NCBI RefSeq assembly: GCF_010389155.1
Contig: NC_057761.1
Span: forward strand, 1,180,501-1,244,500
Source: Erigeron canadensis
Taxonomy: Eukaryota; Streptophyta; Magnoliopsida; Asterales; Asteraceae
Direction: 5' to 3'
DNA: 64,000 bases
Part shown: one piece after another, positions 11,226-22,770 of the stretch
Layout: every line of letters starts with the position of its first letter
How positions within the stretch are numbered: the stretch's first letter is position 1
Made by a program: the position numbers and the translations under genes
Notes under the pieces: model-generated
What the model was told of the DNA's origin: nothing
Database searches by the model: none
The model's input: the letters and a program-made list of their open reading frames with translations, nothing else

Positions 11226-12284
11226 TGTTTAAGCATAAGTCTACACCTATTTAGGTATAGCATTTATCCTTAAGTACTAAGGGGTTAATCCTTGATCTAT
11301 AAGGTGTAATGAGTGATATTAGATTGTTGCTACTTCGGGTGGCGGTTCCCAATTGGTGACCACAAGATGTGACGCCACAAGCCGAAGTAGGCTAAGGAGT
11401 GTGTGTAAGAGAATGAGAGGAAGAGAGAGGAAGAGGGAGAGTCAGAGGAACCGCCCCCTTGGTTGGTGCCTTGGACCTCTATTTATAGAGATGCTTCTAG
11501 GGTTTAGATTTGGGTCATGGGCTTTACATGTTTGGGCCTAAATCAAGCCCATGACTTAACATAGATGAGGTCATGTTCAGCTCCGGAGGCTACGGAGCCT
11601 CCCTGGCTTAGGTCCGGAGGCTGCGGAGCCTCCATGGAGCAAGGTCCGAAGGCTGCGGAGCCTCCATGGAACAAGGTCCGGAGGCTACATCAGGAGCCTC
11701 TTTGGAGCAAGGTCTGGAGGCTGCAGAGCCTCCATGGAGCAAGGTCCGGAGGCTACATCAGGAGCCTCTTTGGAGCAAGGTCTGGAGGCTGCGGAGCCTC
11801 CATGGAGCAAGGTCCGGAGGCTACATCAGGAGCCTCTATATGCTCATGTCCGGAGGCTACATCAGGGTTGAAGGCTATTAGCCTACATAGGTTTAAAGAG
11901 ATATTATCATTCCTAAGCTATTAGGAAGATGGTACATCATCAAGCCTCCCAGCCTAGCGTTGCATCGCAAGTAATGGAGCGTTAGGCTAGAGTTCAAATC
12001 TGGAGGCTTTGTTGGGAGCCTCCATGGATCAATCTGGAGGCTACTTCGGAGCCTCTAAGGATCAACCATGCTCAAGTATGGAGGTGGTAAGAGCCTAAAT
12101 GGAGGAGGGTCCGGAGGTTATGTCAGGAGCCTCAAAGGAGGAGGGTCCGGAGCCTATATGTAGAGCCTCTCAAGAGCAACCATGCTCAAGTCCGGAGGCT
12201 ACATCTGGGCTAGAGCCTAGTAGCCTCCATAGGGTAGAAGAGAGATTATTATCCCAAAGCTATTAGGGAGATGGTACATCATCA
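11226..12284 (-). repeat. 3' LTR of the LARD-like element
   Basis: 1059 bp. It contains a TATA-like CTATTTATAGAGATG (about 11479-11493), plus-strand sense, and a GGTCCGGAGGCT-rich minisatellite (about 11570-11870) alternating GGAGCCTCCATGGAGCAA and ACATCAGGAGCCTC modules. Long open frames across it are by-products of the repeat and change frame between the two LTRs. No strong polypurine tract is visible next to it; GGCTGGAAGGCT is the closest. Confidence 0.85.
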
Positions 12285-12560
12285 AGCCTTCCAGCCTAGT
12301 GCTGCATCGCAAGTAATGGAGTGTTAGGCTTTGGAGCACTTTTTTATTCTAAAGATTACTAAAGGAGCAACATACTTGCTTACCCAAAGGCTCTAAAAAG
12401 GAGCCTAACGAAGGATTTGTTTTTACCGCAAGCTTTATGGAAGTGGTACACTATCAAGCCTCCCAGCCTAGTGCTGCATTGTGAGCAATGGAGCGTTAGG
12501 TTATACATTATACCAATCCGCAATATGATGTGGTAGGAGACCAAGTATATCATATTGTCG
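12285..12560. repeat. further copies of an LTR-internal motif
   Basis: The block CATCAAGCCTCCCAGCCTAG followed by a GTTGCATCGCAAGTAATGG-like segment lies inside the LTR at about 11938. It recurs just outside at about 12278 and again at about 12449 (diverged). The LTR edge therefore sits inside a repeat-rich zone. Confidence 0.6.
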
Positions 12561-12699
12561 GAACCGTTTGGCTTGTATTCTGAGCTAGGCGGGTGTTATC
12601 ACTATTATGGTGGTCTCTCTCTTTGTTATTTTTTATTTTATTTATTTATTTATTTATTCGCTAGGTTTTAATTTGTTAACCGTAAGGCTTGGGTACTTT

Positions 12700-13640
12700 T
12701 GTTTAACACCAATATACGTAGTTTTTTAAAGATTAGCTTTTAGTCCCTTAGCCGGAACGTGTGGGGACTTGAGCTTAGTTAAAATGTGAATCCTTTTTAA
12801 ATGTTAGTTTTTTGTCCCTTGAAGGAGCGTACCAGGACGTTAACTTAGCACCAAAAGCTACGTCTTTTTAGGGGTGAAATTCCCCAAAGCTTCCCGTTTC
12901 CGAAGTCTACTCGGTAGCCTGAGCTAGACAAGTGTTATTATTAGATGTCTAAAGAACTAAACTCCGTTCACATATGCAGGGAACTTACCATCCTGCGACG
13001 CAAGGTTGCGAGTCTAAATCCATGCTAAATACATTATATATAGAGATTGCCAAGTTGTTTTGGGCTTTTGCATGGAGGCCAAGTTTTATTGGGCTTACCG
13101 CGTGGTTGCCAAGTTTCTTGGGCTTACGGCATTATCACCTCTCTAGCCGGAGCGTTATGGAGGGTTGCCGTTAGATGTCTAAGAAGCGTGTTCCCGTTCA
13201 TGCAAGGTCATTAGAACCCTGCGACGCAAGGTTACAAGCCTACACGTCCGTGCTTGGCACCAATGTGCATACTTTCTAAGTTTTAGCTTTTAGTCCCTTA
13301 GCCGGAGCATGTGGAGACGTTAGCTTAACACCAATGTGCATAGTTATTTAAATTTCAGCTTTTAGTCTCTTAACCGAAGCGTGTGGAGACGTTACCTTAA
13401 CACCAATGTGCATAGTTATTTAAATTTCAGCTTTTAGTCTCTTAGCCGGAGCGTGTGGAGACGTTAGGTTAGCACCAATGTGCAGTTTTTTGAAATGTTA
13501 GCTTTAGTCTCTTAGCCGGAGCGTGTGGAGACGTTAGCTTAATTAGCACTAACGTGCATACTTTTATAAATTTTAGCTTTTAGTCCCTTAGCCGGAGCAT
13601 GTGGAGACGTCAGCTTAGCACTAAGGACTACTTACTATTG
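12700..13640. repeat. tandem array, about 70-72-bp unit, at least 7 copies
   Basis: The unit is TTAGCTTTTAGTCCCTTAGC, then CGGAGC.TGTGGAGACGTTAGC, then TTA.CACCAATGTGCATA. Five tight copies run at about 13255-13625 and looser ones at about 12705-12860. On the element's own strand this lies just before the 3' LTR. Confidence 0.85.
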
Positions 13641-15052
13641 GATGTCTAAAGACAGTTTACCATATTTTGGACTTGGATTTGTATTTTTCCCAAGGTCTCC
13701 TTGAGTTTATGGCATCATCAACTCCCTAGCCGAAACTTTTTGTGTTATTGTTCCATATGAGAACCAATGATTCAATTGAAACCTGCAATGATGTTAGCAA
13801 ATATATATGGTAATAAGATATGAATGTAATGCTTCAGCATGAGCTAAACAAGCATGAGCTAAACAATATGGACTTGTGTTTGTTTTTGCATAAGCAGCTA
13901 AATATATAAATGAGATTTAAAAAATTATTGTAAAAGATTATTTTTGGAAGGTAGCTGATGGAGGTGACATCCGGAGGGTGCTAAACCCAAGATTTTAACG
14001 TTACTCTCTTAGTTGTACACTAATAATCTTAATAGTTTGGATACTTTTCATTTACGTTATTTAGAAGTAATTCTTGACTAATAAAGCGATGATGCATGAG
14101 AATAATCAAATAAGTCATCCTGATCATATCCAAAACGCGGCATCTTATCGGTAACTAACGAAATATATTAAATGTGCTCTTTTAGCAACTTTTTTATCAC
14201 AAAAAATGTTTTCTTCCTTCCCCTACGCGAATGTGCAGCCACTGAGCAACAAAATATAGATTCTTATTTTTATTTTTTTTCTTGGCAGCTTGAAAGTAGG
14301 GGAGGTGAAAGGAGAAACGGTAAGTGTTCTCAGGTTTTCGTTGGTGTGTGAAGGTGGTGAAAGCGATACAACCCGGAGGCTGTGAAACATGAAATGGTAT
14401 TCCCAGGGGTGGCTAACAGAAAGCTAACTCGGAGAGTGTTCACATGGAAGCATTAACGGAAACATTACCTGAATGCAAACCCAAGGGTGTTGACCCGGAA
14501 GCATTAACATGGAGAGTGTGGACTTGGGAGGGAGTTAAAATGGAAGCCTGATCATCAAGCCACAAGAGCATTTCTACTTACGAGGCAGTCGTGGTTGGAG
14601 GTTATATATGGTCGGGAATAGTTATCAAAAATAATACTCCTACCACATAGGTAGTGTGGTCCATAGAAAGTCATCACTATGTAAAAGTTTTTACTATACA
14701 AGGTGAAAAATTGAGGAATTTTTGTTTTATCTAATTAATTACTTGTATTAGTTATCCTATATTTTTAACATGAAACTCTTAATCAACCCGGAAGGTAAAA
14801 TTGAACGAGTTCGAAACCCGGAGGGTACGTAGCAAGGTATTGTCGGAAGTTGCGAGAGATTTGCTTTATTTCAACACAAAACACATAACCCACTACACCG
14901 CCATGGTAGGGGTGCTGCCAGGCTAAACCAGGTGGGATGGTGGTTGGGTGTTACAACAAATCCAACATTCTTTCATGTGGATTGGATTCTTGCAGGAAGA
15001 AGTATTGATCATAATGGGTCGTTATTCTCTCAAAGTTTCCTAGCTATGTCGA

Positions 15053-15310
15053 TTGATTACTCTCTTATATGGTGTAGCATGCGAGTCTCACGAGAAAGCT
15101 AAAACAGGACACGAATACATTTGGTTGTCATTCCCTCCTGAGGGCTACGAAGCCGTTGGTTACGCTATCCCAACCGTGAGAGCAATAAGGACAAGTAATA
15201 GATGGCTAAGAATGACTATGTATTATCTGAGAATAATAAATACAAGCACAATTAAATGTTGTATCTTTCTTGTCAATTGCCATGGTAGGTTTGTTTGTGT
15301 AGCTATTTAG
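15053..15310 (+). other. open segment inside the LARD interior, weak VPS62/DUF946 resemblance
   Basis: An 85-codon frame, antisense to the retroelement, contains IWLSFPPEGYEAVGYAI. This resembles the W-x-P-x-PP-x-GY-x-A-x-G signature of plant VPS62-related (DUF946) proteins. Only about 25 residues support the match. It may be a captured host-gene piece or chance. Confidence 0.25.
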
Positions 15311-15321
15311 TTTTCATATAG

Positions 15322-15567
15322 AAAGATGTTGCATATACTTATTATTGGGATGACAGTCCGCAGGTAGAAGGTATTGCCGTAGGGCATGATATGGAAATTA
15401 ATTTCAAAATAGTATCCTGTACAGGGAGGGTCACAATAATGGGAGGTCAACTCGATTTAAGAGTTTTTGTTATCCAAGACACTGGAATCGATGGTAAAAG
15501 ATACGCTGAATTTTCAAATCATAAAACTCAATTGGTTGGCTCGATCATCTCGGAAGATAATGATTGA
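15322..15567 (+). other. unrecognised open segment, 81 codons plus stop
   Basis: A frame bounded by TAG at 15319 and TGA at 15565 reads as balanced, non-repetitive protein (AYTYYWDDSPQVEGIAVGHD, ending LVGSIISEDND). It has no ATG at its start and lies in a different frame from the segment at 15053-15310, about 20 bp upstream. It could be an exon of a captured gene. I do not recognise it. Confidence 0.25.
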
Positions 15568-17338
15568 ATGATAGTAAACCGAAGGGTGTTAGTCCGGGGT
15601 GTTACCGTACTTTGGGAGTGGGTGGAGACATTTTTAGGAATGACCGTCCGGAAGTGGACATGCTTGGAGAGGTAACCGCAGGGAGGTTGTTCGCCGGAAA
15701 TTGATAACGGAACAGGCTGAAAACATAGTAAACCCGTCATTGATACAATTCGGAGGGTCAAGACAGGAAGTCCACACGCTTTAAAAGCTTTGTGTACATA
15801 TGAGAGCACTAATGGAAGGTAAACTTTGATAAAGCTCTGGAATCAAGAAACCTGGAATGATGATTCATCTCGGAAGGTAGTAATTGGATGGATATAAGCC
15901 GGAGGGTGTAGCTTGTAAAAATGATATGTAGCTTTGGCGTCGTTAAAAGGAATGACTAGAAGATATAATACGGGCTGAGTGGCTGGTACCTAAAAGACGT
16001 AGACAGAAAGTATGGCCGGAAGCTACAAGAGTTTTGTGGTATGTGACAAAGGGGATTCCGTAGATGTTGCATTCCTCCCCCCCGCTAAGAAATGTTCACG
16101 ACTTCAATTCAGTGAAACTCAAACTCGCGTGCTTAATTTATACGATATTTATATATGTACAAGTAATGGTACGTAAGTCGGAGAAGCCGGAGAGTATATA
16201 TATATTAAGAGTGATACATAACTCGTATAAACGAGGTAATCAACGTGGTAACTGGAAAGGATGAATGGGTCGAGAGGGCTTTCATTTAGTCGTTTTAGAA
16301 GGCTGGCTATTCGCAGAACACCGTCAGGGGTACAGACGCAAGATGCTCCGGTCTAGACCATCGTCAGTGATGCATTGACGGGTTTTGGCGATCACTATGT
16401 GGCTAGTGGACGTACGCGTGAATGCTACTTTCTGTAAGGGTCCTATTGTTGCCTATTTAGATGTTTTATTTCTCCAGTTGAATACATGTATTGATCCGGA
16501 TGGCGCTAATCCGGAAGCATTACCCGAAGGTTACGTGGGGGCATGACGGCATCACCACAAGGTGGCAGGAAGAACACAAGTTAGTCTCACCTGACGAGTT
16601 GAAACTTGAAACAGATTGCCAACTTCTTCAAAGAAATAGTCAAAGGACCAGTAGTAGCATTGATGGAGGGCGTGTACATTCTAGTGTATCTTTTTGGGCG
16701 AAAGGTATATATATTTGTGTATTCTTATATATTTTTGTTTTATTTAGGAAGAAGATAAGCTTTATAGCTAAGGATGTGGACATGTTGTCCTTCTCTAAAT
16801 TTGTATTATATGAAAGTGTTTTACAGCTAATATTGCTATCCGTACTCATCCATCACTATTATTATTATCATTATTATTTTCTTTTATATTACTCCATAAA
16901 TTAAGAACAATGTATACTGGTGCACTAAAACAGCAAGACATGTCACCAAAAATATACAGATGTAATACGAGCAGCTACCAGCTAGAACAAATATGCTATA
17001 AGGAGTTGATAAAGCCATGATACCCAGTTTTCAAGAATGTTGAAAAGCAAAGGGAAGTGACAAGTACGGGACATATCTATTAATAATATATATATGCATA
17101 AGAAATTATCTATGAACATATGCTATTTTTGGTTATTATTGGTTTATCAAAACCAACACAAAAGTATACCGACTGTATACATTTAATAAATACGGATCCA
17201 GATCTACACAAACTAGTGTTTGCGTTTGGATAATAAGAAAGGGATTAAAAGTTATTTAAAGTGAAAATAAAAGGTACCATATTTAGAACCTGGTAAAAGG
17301 GACACAACTGATATAGATTAGAATCGGATAGTAGATAA

Positions 17339-17350
17339 CGGATGGCGCCA
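17339..17350 (-). other. primer-binding site of the LARD-like element
   Basis: On the minus strand TGGCGCCATCCG begins two bases after the 5' LTR end (AAACA-AG-TGGCGCC). The first seven or eight bases match the TGGCGCC primer sites common in plant gypsy elements. The remainder diverges. Confidence 0.7.
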
Positions 17351-17352
17351 CT

Positions 17353-18412
17353 TGTTTAAGCATAAGTCTACACCCATTTAAGTATAGCATTTATCCTTAA
17401 GTACTAAGGGGTTAATCCTTGATCTATAAGGTGTAATGAGGGATATTAGATTGTTGCTACTTCGGGTGGCGGTTCCCAATTGGTGACCACAAGATGTGAT
17501 GCCACAAGCCAAAGTAGGCTAAGGAGTGTGTGTAAGAGAATGAGAAGAAGAGAGAGGAAGAGGGAGAGTCAGAGGAACCGCCCCCTTGGTTGGTGCCTTG
17601 GACCTCTATTTATAGAGATGCTGCTAGGGTTTAGATTTGGGTCATGGGCTTTACATGTTTGGGCCTAAATCAAGCCCATGACTTAACATAGATGAGGTCA
17701 TGTTCAGGTCTGAAGGTTTCAGGAGCCTCCCTGGCTTAGGTCCGAAGGCTGCGGAGCCTCCATGGAGCAAGGTCCGGAGGCTGCGGAGCCTCCATGGAAC
17801 AAGGTCCGGAGGCTACATCAGGAGCCTCTTTGGAGCAAGGTTTGGAGGCTGCAGAGCCTCCATGGAGCAAGGTCCGGAGGCTACATCAGGAGCCTCTTTG
17901 GAGCAAGGTCTGGAGGTTGCGGAGCCTCCATGGAGCAAGGTCCGAAGGCTACATCAGGAGCCTCTATATGCTCATGTCCAGAGGCTACATCAGGGTTGAA
18001 GCCTATTAGCCTCCATAGGTTTAAAGAGATATTATCATTCCTAAGCTATTAGGGAGATGGTACATCATCAAGCCTCCCAGCCTAGCGTTGCATCGCAAGT
18101 AATGGAGCGTTAGGCTAGAGTTCAAATCTTGAGGCTTTGTTGGGAGCCTCCATGGATCAATCTGGAGGCTACTTTAGAGCCTCTAAGGAGCAACCATGCT
18201 CAAGTATGGAGGTTGTAAGAGCCTCAATGGAGGAGGGTCCGGAGGTTATATCAGGAGCCTCAAAGGAGGAGGGTTCGGAGCCTATATCTGGAGCCTCTCA
18301 AAAGCAACCATGCTCAAGTCCGGAGGCTACATCTGGGCTGAAGCCTAGTAGCCTCCATAGGGTAGAAGAGAGATTATTATCCCAAAGCTATTAGGGAGAT
18401 CGTACATCATCA
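17353..18412 (-). repeat. 5' LTR of the LARD-like element
   Basis: 1060 bp, differing from the partner LTR by scattered substitutions (roughly a few per cent by eye). It includes the same GGTCCGGAGGCT minisatellite (about 17700-17995) and TATA-like CTATTTATAGAGATG (about 17606). Near identity implies fairly recent insertion. Confidence 0.85.
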
Positions 18413-18417
18413 ACACT

Positions 18418-20785
18418 GACCATTAGATAATTCTTTAAATAAATAACCTTAATAAGAACATCATATGCTATTGTATTTGTTTCATGATCTAGGAATGTTT
18501 AAGTTCAATTCTGGGCTAGACGAAGCAAGGAGCGCCTTGTCTCGTCATTTGAAACGAGTAAAATTTAAATTTCAGAGAATAAAAGGTTGAAATAGCTCAT
18601 AGCACGTCTTGGTTGAAACACAGAAATTTATTGGAGGAAATGATTTTTAGCTGCCATAACAAAGTTGAGGTAGATGAAAATCCGGCGAAGAGGATGGATG
18701 AAGTGTCAAAATTGTAGAAGGGTTCATCAACTTTAAAACCGATCTCTTTTCTCAAGGGCTGATGATCCCAGGTGGCTGTTAACTGTAAGTTACAAATGAA
18801 TGTTATGGGCAACTAAATTTCTTTGTCTCATGTAGGTGCTTTTGATTTGGATGCTGCAATAACTAACTTTTTGTTATCTGTTAGTTAATTATTAGCCCCA
18901 AGATCACAAAACGAACTTATGAACACTCAAAGATTTGATACTAAAACTATTACTTGTTTTAAGTGAAGTTGCATAGATCATATTACTACATACCAATATT
19001 TATATAGAAAACTCGTAAACAAAAAAGCCACTGACACCCTCCATGTTCTCCATAAAATCATCAACCATCCCACGTGCTCCTGTTAACTCGGTCTTCTCAA
19101 AATTCTTTTTCCCTCTCACTTAGATGACCAATTGCGACGACCTGGCTATGATTCGATGATGATCAACCCAACATTATCGTCACTGTGGATTTTTACTATG
19201 TGTTAGATTGATCAGAGTAAAGTATTAGATATGACAAAATGCAATATAGATGGGTCGGGTAATGGTTTAAGATGAAAGCGGGTGAATTCTTACAATTAAC
19301 TTTTAGCTTGTAATCTTCTGAACTGGGCCAAGTGTTAATTTGTTAATATATGGTCATATGTGTTGATATCTATTGTCTTTTTGTTGTATCATTGTCGACT
19401 TCTGAACTGGGCCAAGTGTTAATAACACATCGTTTATCAATATCATGTTTCCCCTTCTCCGTGATTCTATCCATCTATGCGGGTATTTATAATCAAGTGT
19501 GGAAGTATATTCAGTCAGAGTTTGCACACATTATTACAAATTGTGATACCAAAAGCGTTGAATATCTCTCATCGACGTCGAAGTATCAATCAAAAATAAA
19601 CCTAAATACCTTATACTAGATAGGGTAAGTGAGTATCGTTCCTAAGAGGAACGTCTGTGGTTATAGTCAAGTTTTAACAATTTCTGTGAATTTTAAAGAC
19701 AATACTAAAAGTAATTTTAATTAACTAAAGCAAAAATAAATTTAATTAACTAGACTTAACTAATAAAACAAGACAAATTTAAAAAGAGAAGTTATAAACA
19801 ATAATGAAAAGTGCATCCCTCCCGAATCCCAAAAGTTGCGTTAATTTACCTAATAAACTTTACCGAGTATTTATTCTAAATTACATAGACATAATTTTAT
19901 TATTTGACAAGAACAGTTTTGGGCACAACCTATGTTAATTAGATGACTAGTCTTAATCCCTAAACTAGGTGGACTCGGCACAAATCATTAACTCGCAATA
20001 AATTGTCTTACGAAAATTCAAATCAAATAATAGTGAATAAAATACTCAATCAGTCATATGAATTATAATATAAAAAGAACAATGTTTACGCGACTGAAAG
20101 TAAAGTTCATCAAATAAAATTAACTAACAATTGTTCATCGAGAGAGATTGCAAAAACCTTAGCCGGACATTATATTTGATGTGGAAAAGACTTGCTCCAT
20201 ATGTTCGAACTTGTCTGCTCTCTGTTCGTCAGCTCTCTGTTCGTCCGTAGCCAAAGTGTCGACTAAAAACTCTCGAAATTAATCTCTGACGAATTAATAT
20301 GTGATTGTCGAACTGAAACCCCACCCAATTACTTGCTTGGGATATATTCTCTTAAAATGTGATGTTCCCAATAATATATATATGTATTATCTGCCGACAT
20401 ATAGTCCACCGCCAAACAATTAATTTGGGCTTATTATTTTTGTGATGTCCGTAGCCCAAAGAAAGCAGCCCACAACAACATAATAATCTCATCTTTTGAT
20501 GTTTGATGTCACGTACAAAACTAGCTTAACATGGAGGTTACTTGCAATTGTTATTTCTTAACTTATATTCTGTTTTTGCTTTTCTTTTGTTGCTCCCATG
20601 ACCTGCCATCATGTAGATGGAATTCCATGACTTCACAGTAGACTTATGCGCCATATTCATCCATCTTAATTCATACCTGAAATGCATATAAAATATATTA
20701 AAGTAGGTCTATTCTAATAAGAATTTACTCTATATGATCATTTTTAAACCATTTAATATATATCTAATTATGACTTATCAATCTC
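18418..20785. other. non-coding stretch
   Basis: No gene recognised. A 25-bp direct repeat, CTTCTGAACTGGGCCAAGTG plus TTAAT, occurs at 19315-19339 and 19399-19423. The part from about 19600 to 20300 (GAGTATCGTTCCTAAGAGGA and following AT-rich leader-like sequence) resembles untranslated retroelement DNA, but I could not find LTR pairs. Confidence 0.4.
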
Positions 20786-20786
20786 C

Positions 20787-20945
20787 ACCAGTTCTGAAAC
20801 TTGAAGTTGAGTTGAAGGAGGTAAAGTTGAGTGAGGGTTACTATGTGATGGACCCTGATAAAGTCGTTGAGATGGTTCACGAAAATACCATTTGTCTACT
20901 GCTATTTTCAGTTCCACCCTCCGTGGTGAATATGAACATTTTTTG
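20787..20945 (+). pseudogene. glutamate decarboxylase exon fragment
   Basis: After a CAG acceptor at 20786 the sequence reads [20 protein letters not shown], then [11 protein letters not shown]. This is very close to the conserved mid-domain of plant glutamate decarboxylase (PLP enzyme making GABA). A one-base shift follows, then [13 protein letters not shown] in the next frame, matching the continuation of the same domain. The PLP lysine region and the calmodulin-binding tail are absent, and no other exon was found nearby. It is a broken, isolated gene piece. Confidence 0.75.
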
Positions 20946-20989
20946 GTTCTCCATTACTCTGTTTGTGATATCCCTTTTCTGAAATTGGT

Positions 20990-22770
20990 CTTGGCCGACA
21001 AGAGATGTCAGAGCTGCTTAATATTGCACATGTATTAAGTTTTAGTGTTTGTGTTTGTCATGGAGAGCTTGGGTTCATGGTCATGTATAAACGTCGAATC
21101 CTCATTGGCACCAGCCTCATACAAACTATAACAAATGTAGGTGGGTTGTTATCCAAAATCTAGTTGAAAATGTGCATCGTACAGGCTTTGTGTTTAAAGA
21201 GGGGGACGGAAGGAGGAATTTACAAATTAATGTTTTTTAGTGGCCTTATCTTTTAGTATCCAAACCTGTGTCGGATAACAAATATATTTCGTTTGCAACA
21301 TGCGGGTATTATGCTTGTACTTTTAAATACGTTATTGTTATCTCTTAAAACATATATAAGGTGGGAAGGTCTACACCTTCGAAGTTTAAAGTCATTGCTA
21401 GCTGTTTCAGCTCTGTACTACATAGATTAATAGTATAAGCTAGTATTAATGAATATGTGCTTTCGTATGTAACTGTTTCGTTTGATAATTTTAATTACTT
21501 AATTCCTATATTACACATATTGCGTTTTGGGCTTAACTACTGCTACGCTTAGCTATACATTTTCGTATGTAGCTAACAACTCTGTAACTCTGTAAAAGTT
21601 TACCTTTAAATCATGTACGTACGGTAAATAATATACATTAAACAAATAAATGATATATATGTACAACATTGAGGCCTTGACCATACTTTACAATAAAAAA
21701 GGAAACAAGTAATCAAACTTTGTTTGTTTTACACGGGTAGTCTAAAGATATATAAATTTTATAATAATTGTGAAACAAAAAGTGTATGACTAATACGAAA
21801 TCTAAAGAAGAAACGTATCAAAATTAACTCCATATAAATATTGATTTCAGTTTACCATGTTTTTTTTAATTTTGGTTAAATAAAAAGAGAAACAAAAAGT
21901 GTATGAACAATATCATAACTTAATCAATACAAAAGCTAAAAAAGAAACATATGAAAATTTACTCCATATAAATATTGATTTCAGTTTACCTTTTTTTTAA
22001 ACTTTAGTTAAATAAAAAGAGAATACAAAAAGTGTAGAAGATATAATTTGAAAAATACATACTAATTCATCTACAAAGAACATCTCGAACATTTTGATCT
22101 TCTTCAGGCTTTTCCACTTCGAAACAGTTTATACATGCATAATACGAAGCCGTAGATGATAGTTAAAGATCTTCAAGTGAAATAATGATATGTGTTTCTA
22201 ATTTTTATACAACGCAACGTGCTCCTATAGTCCTATGTGATTATAATGTCGTGTGGTGGAGCTGTAAACACAACAACTTATTGATGCTTGGCTCTCATCT
22301 TTAGCAGTAGTGATTTTGATATGCATTGCGTATCTCTTTAACCATTTCAACATCATTCCCGTGCGAACATAAATAAATGAATTATATACAACTCTAATAA
22401 AACCAATTTTGTTACTAGCTATTAAGGTTGGTAATTTTAAAGCATAAGTGGTTATTAGGAGGTTATATTTTATTTCTAATTATAATTGGCTAGTTTATAA
22501 CCATTGATAACTCGTTCCAATTTGTGAATCCAAGACATAAAATTTGGAAAAGGCCAAAAAAGTTTTACTTTACCAACCCACTTAAAAACGAGCAACGTAA
22601 AAACAGCAAAAGGCATACAACAAGCAATGAACACTACTGATAAATAGCAACAAAAGAAAAAAAAAAAACATATGAAAAGCAACTTTTTTAAGTTTATTGG
22701 TAAAAAATAGTAGAAAAAATATATAGAGCTAACCAATATTGAAAATTTATGTGTATAAGGTAACGAGGAA
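20990..22770. other. non-coding AT-rich stretch
   Basis: No supported gene apart from the tandem repeat at 21772-22020. The 125-codon minus-strand frame at 22476-22853 is F/L/K/S-rich low-complexity translation of AT-rich DNA and is not credible. Confidence 0.45.
21772..22035. repeat. direct tandem repeat, about 117-132-bp unit
   Basis: Units start GAAACAAAAAGTGTATGA at 21772 and 21889, with a third partial start at 22021. Each contains CTCCATATAAATATTGATTT followed by CAGTTTACC. Confidence 0.8.

Larger units (their letters stand above)
13960..16520. repeat. dispersed short motif region (CCGGAGGGTG / CCGGAAGCATT)
   Basis: About 18 occurrences of a loose motif (C)CGGA(A/G)G followed by G/C-T-rich bases, for example near 13973, 14372, 14487, 14786, 14816, 15648, 15750, 15898, 16017 and 16496. 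Spacing is irregular. The core resembles the CCGGAGGCT core of the LTR minisatellite. No tandem period is visible, and the reason for the enrichment is unknown. Confidence 0.5.
11226..18412 (-). mobile_element. 7.2-kb non-coding LTR retrotransposon (LARD-like, possibly Tat/Ogre-derived)
   Basis: Two nearly identical LTRs (11226-12284 and 17353-18412) are flanked by a perfect 5-bp target duplication, ACACT, at 11221-11225 and 18413-18417. On the minus strand each LTR starts TGATGATG and ends AAACA. Two bases inside the 17.35-kb LTR lies TGGCGCCATCCG, a primer-binding site of the type common in plant gypsy elements, so the element reads right to left. The 5.07-kb interior has no recognisable gag, protease, RT or integrase on either strand. 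It therefore probably moves only with enzymes from a relative. A tandem array sits just upstream of the 3' LTR, as in Tat/Ogre elements. Confidence 0.85.

Noticed and set aside
11353..11924. Reading frames of 62-119 codons in the LTRs (also 17480-18394)
   Set aside because: They are translations of the GGTCCGGAGGCT minisatellite; two or three frames are open at once and their order differs between the two LTRs.
12627..12660. TTTA/TTTAT repeat as a regulatory feature
   Set aside because: Simple short microsatellite inside the LARD interior, with no sign of function.
16491..16904. 137-codon plus-strand frame in the LARD interior
   Set aside because: Its second half is AT/Y-rich low complexity (HYYYYHYYF) and the first half overlaps the CGGA-motif region; no homology recognised.
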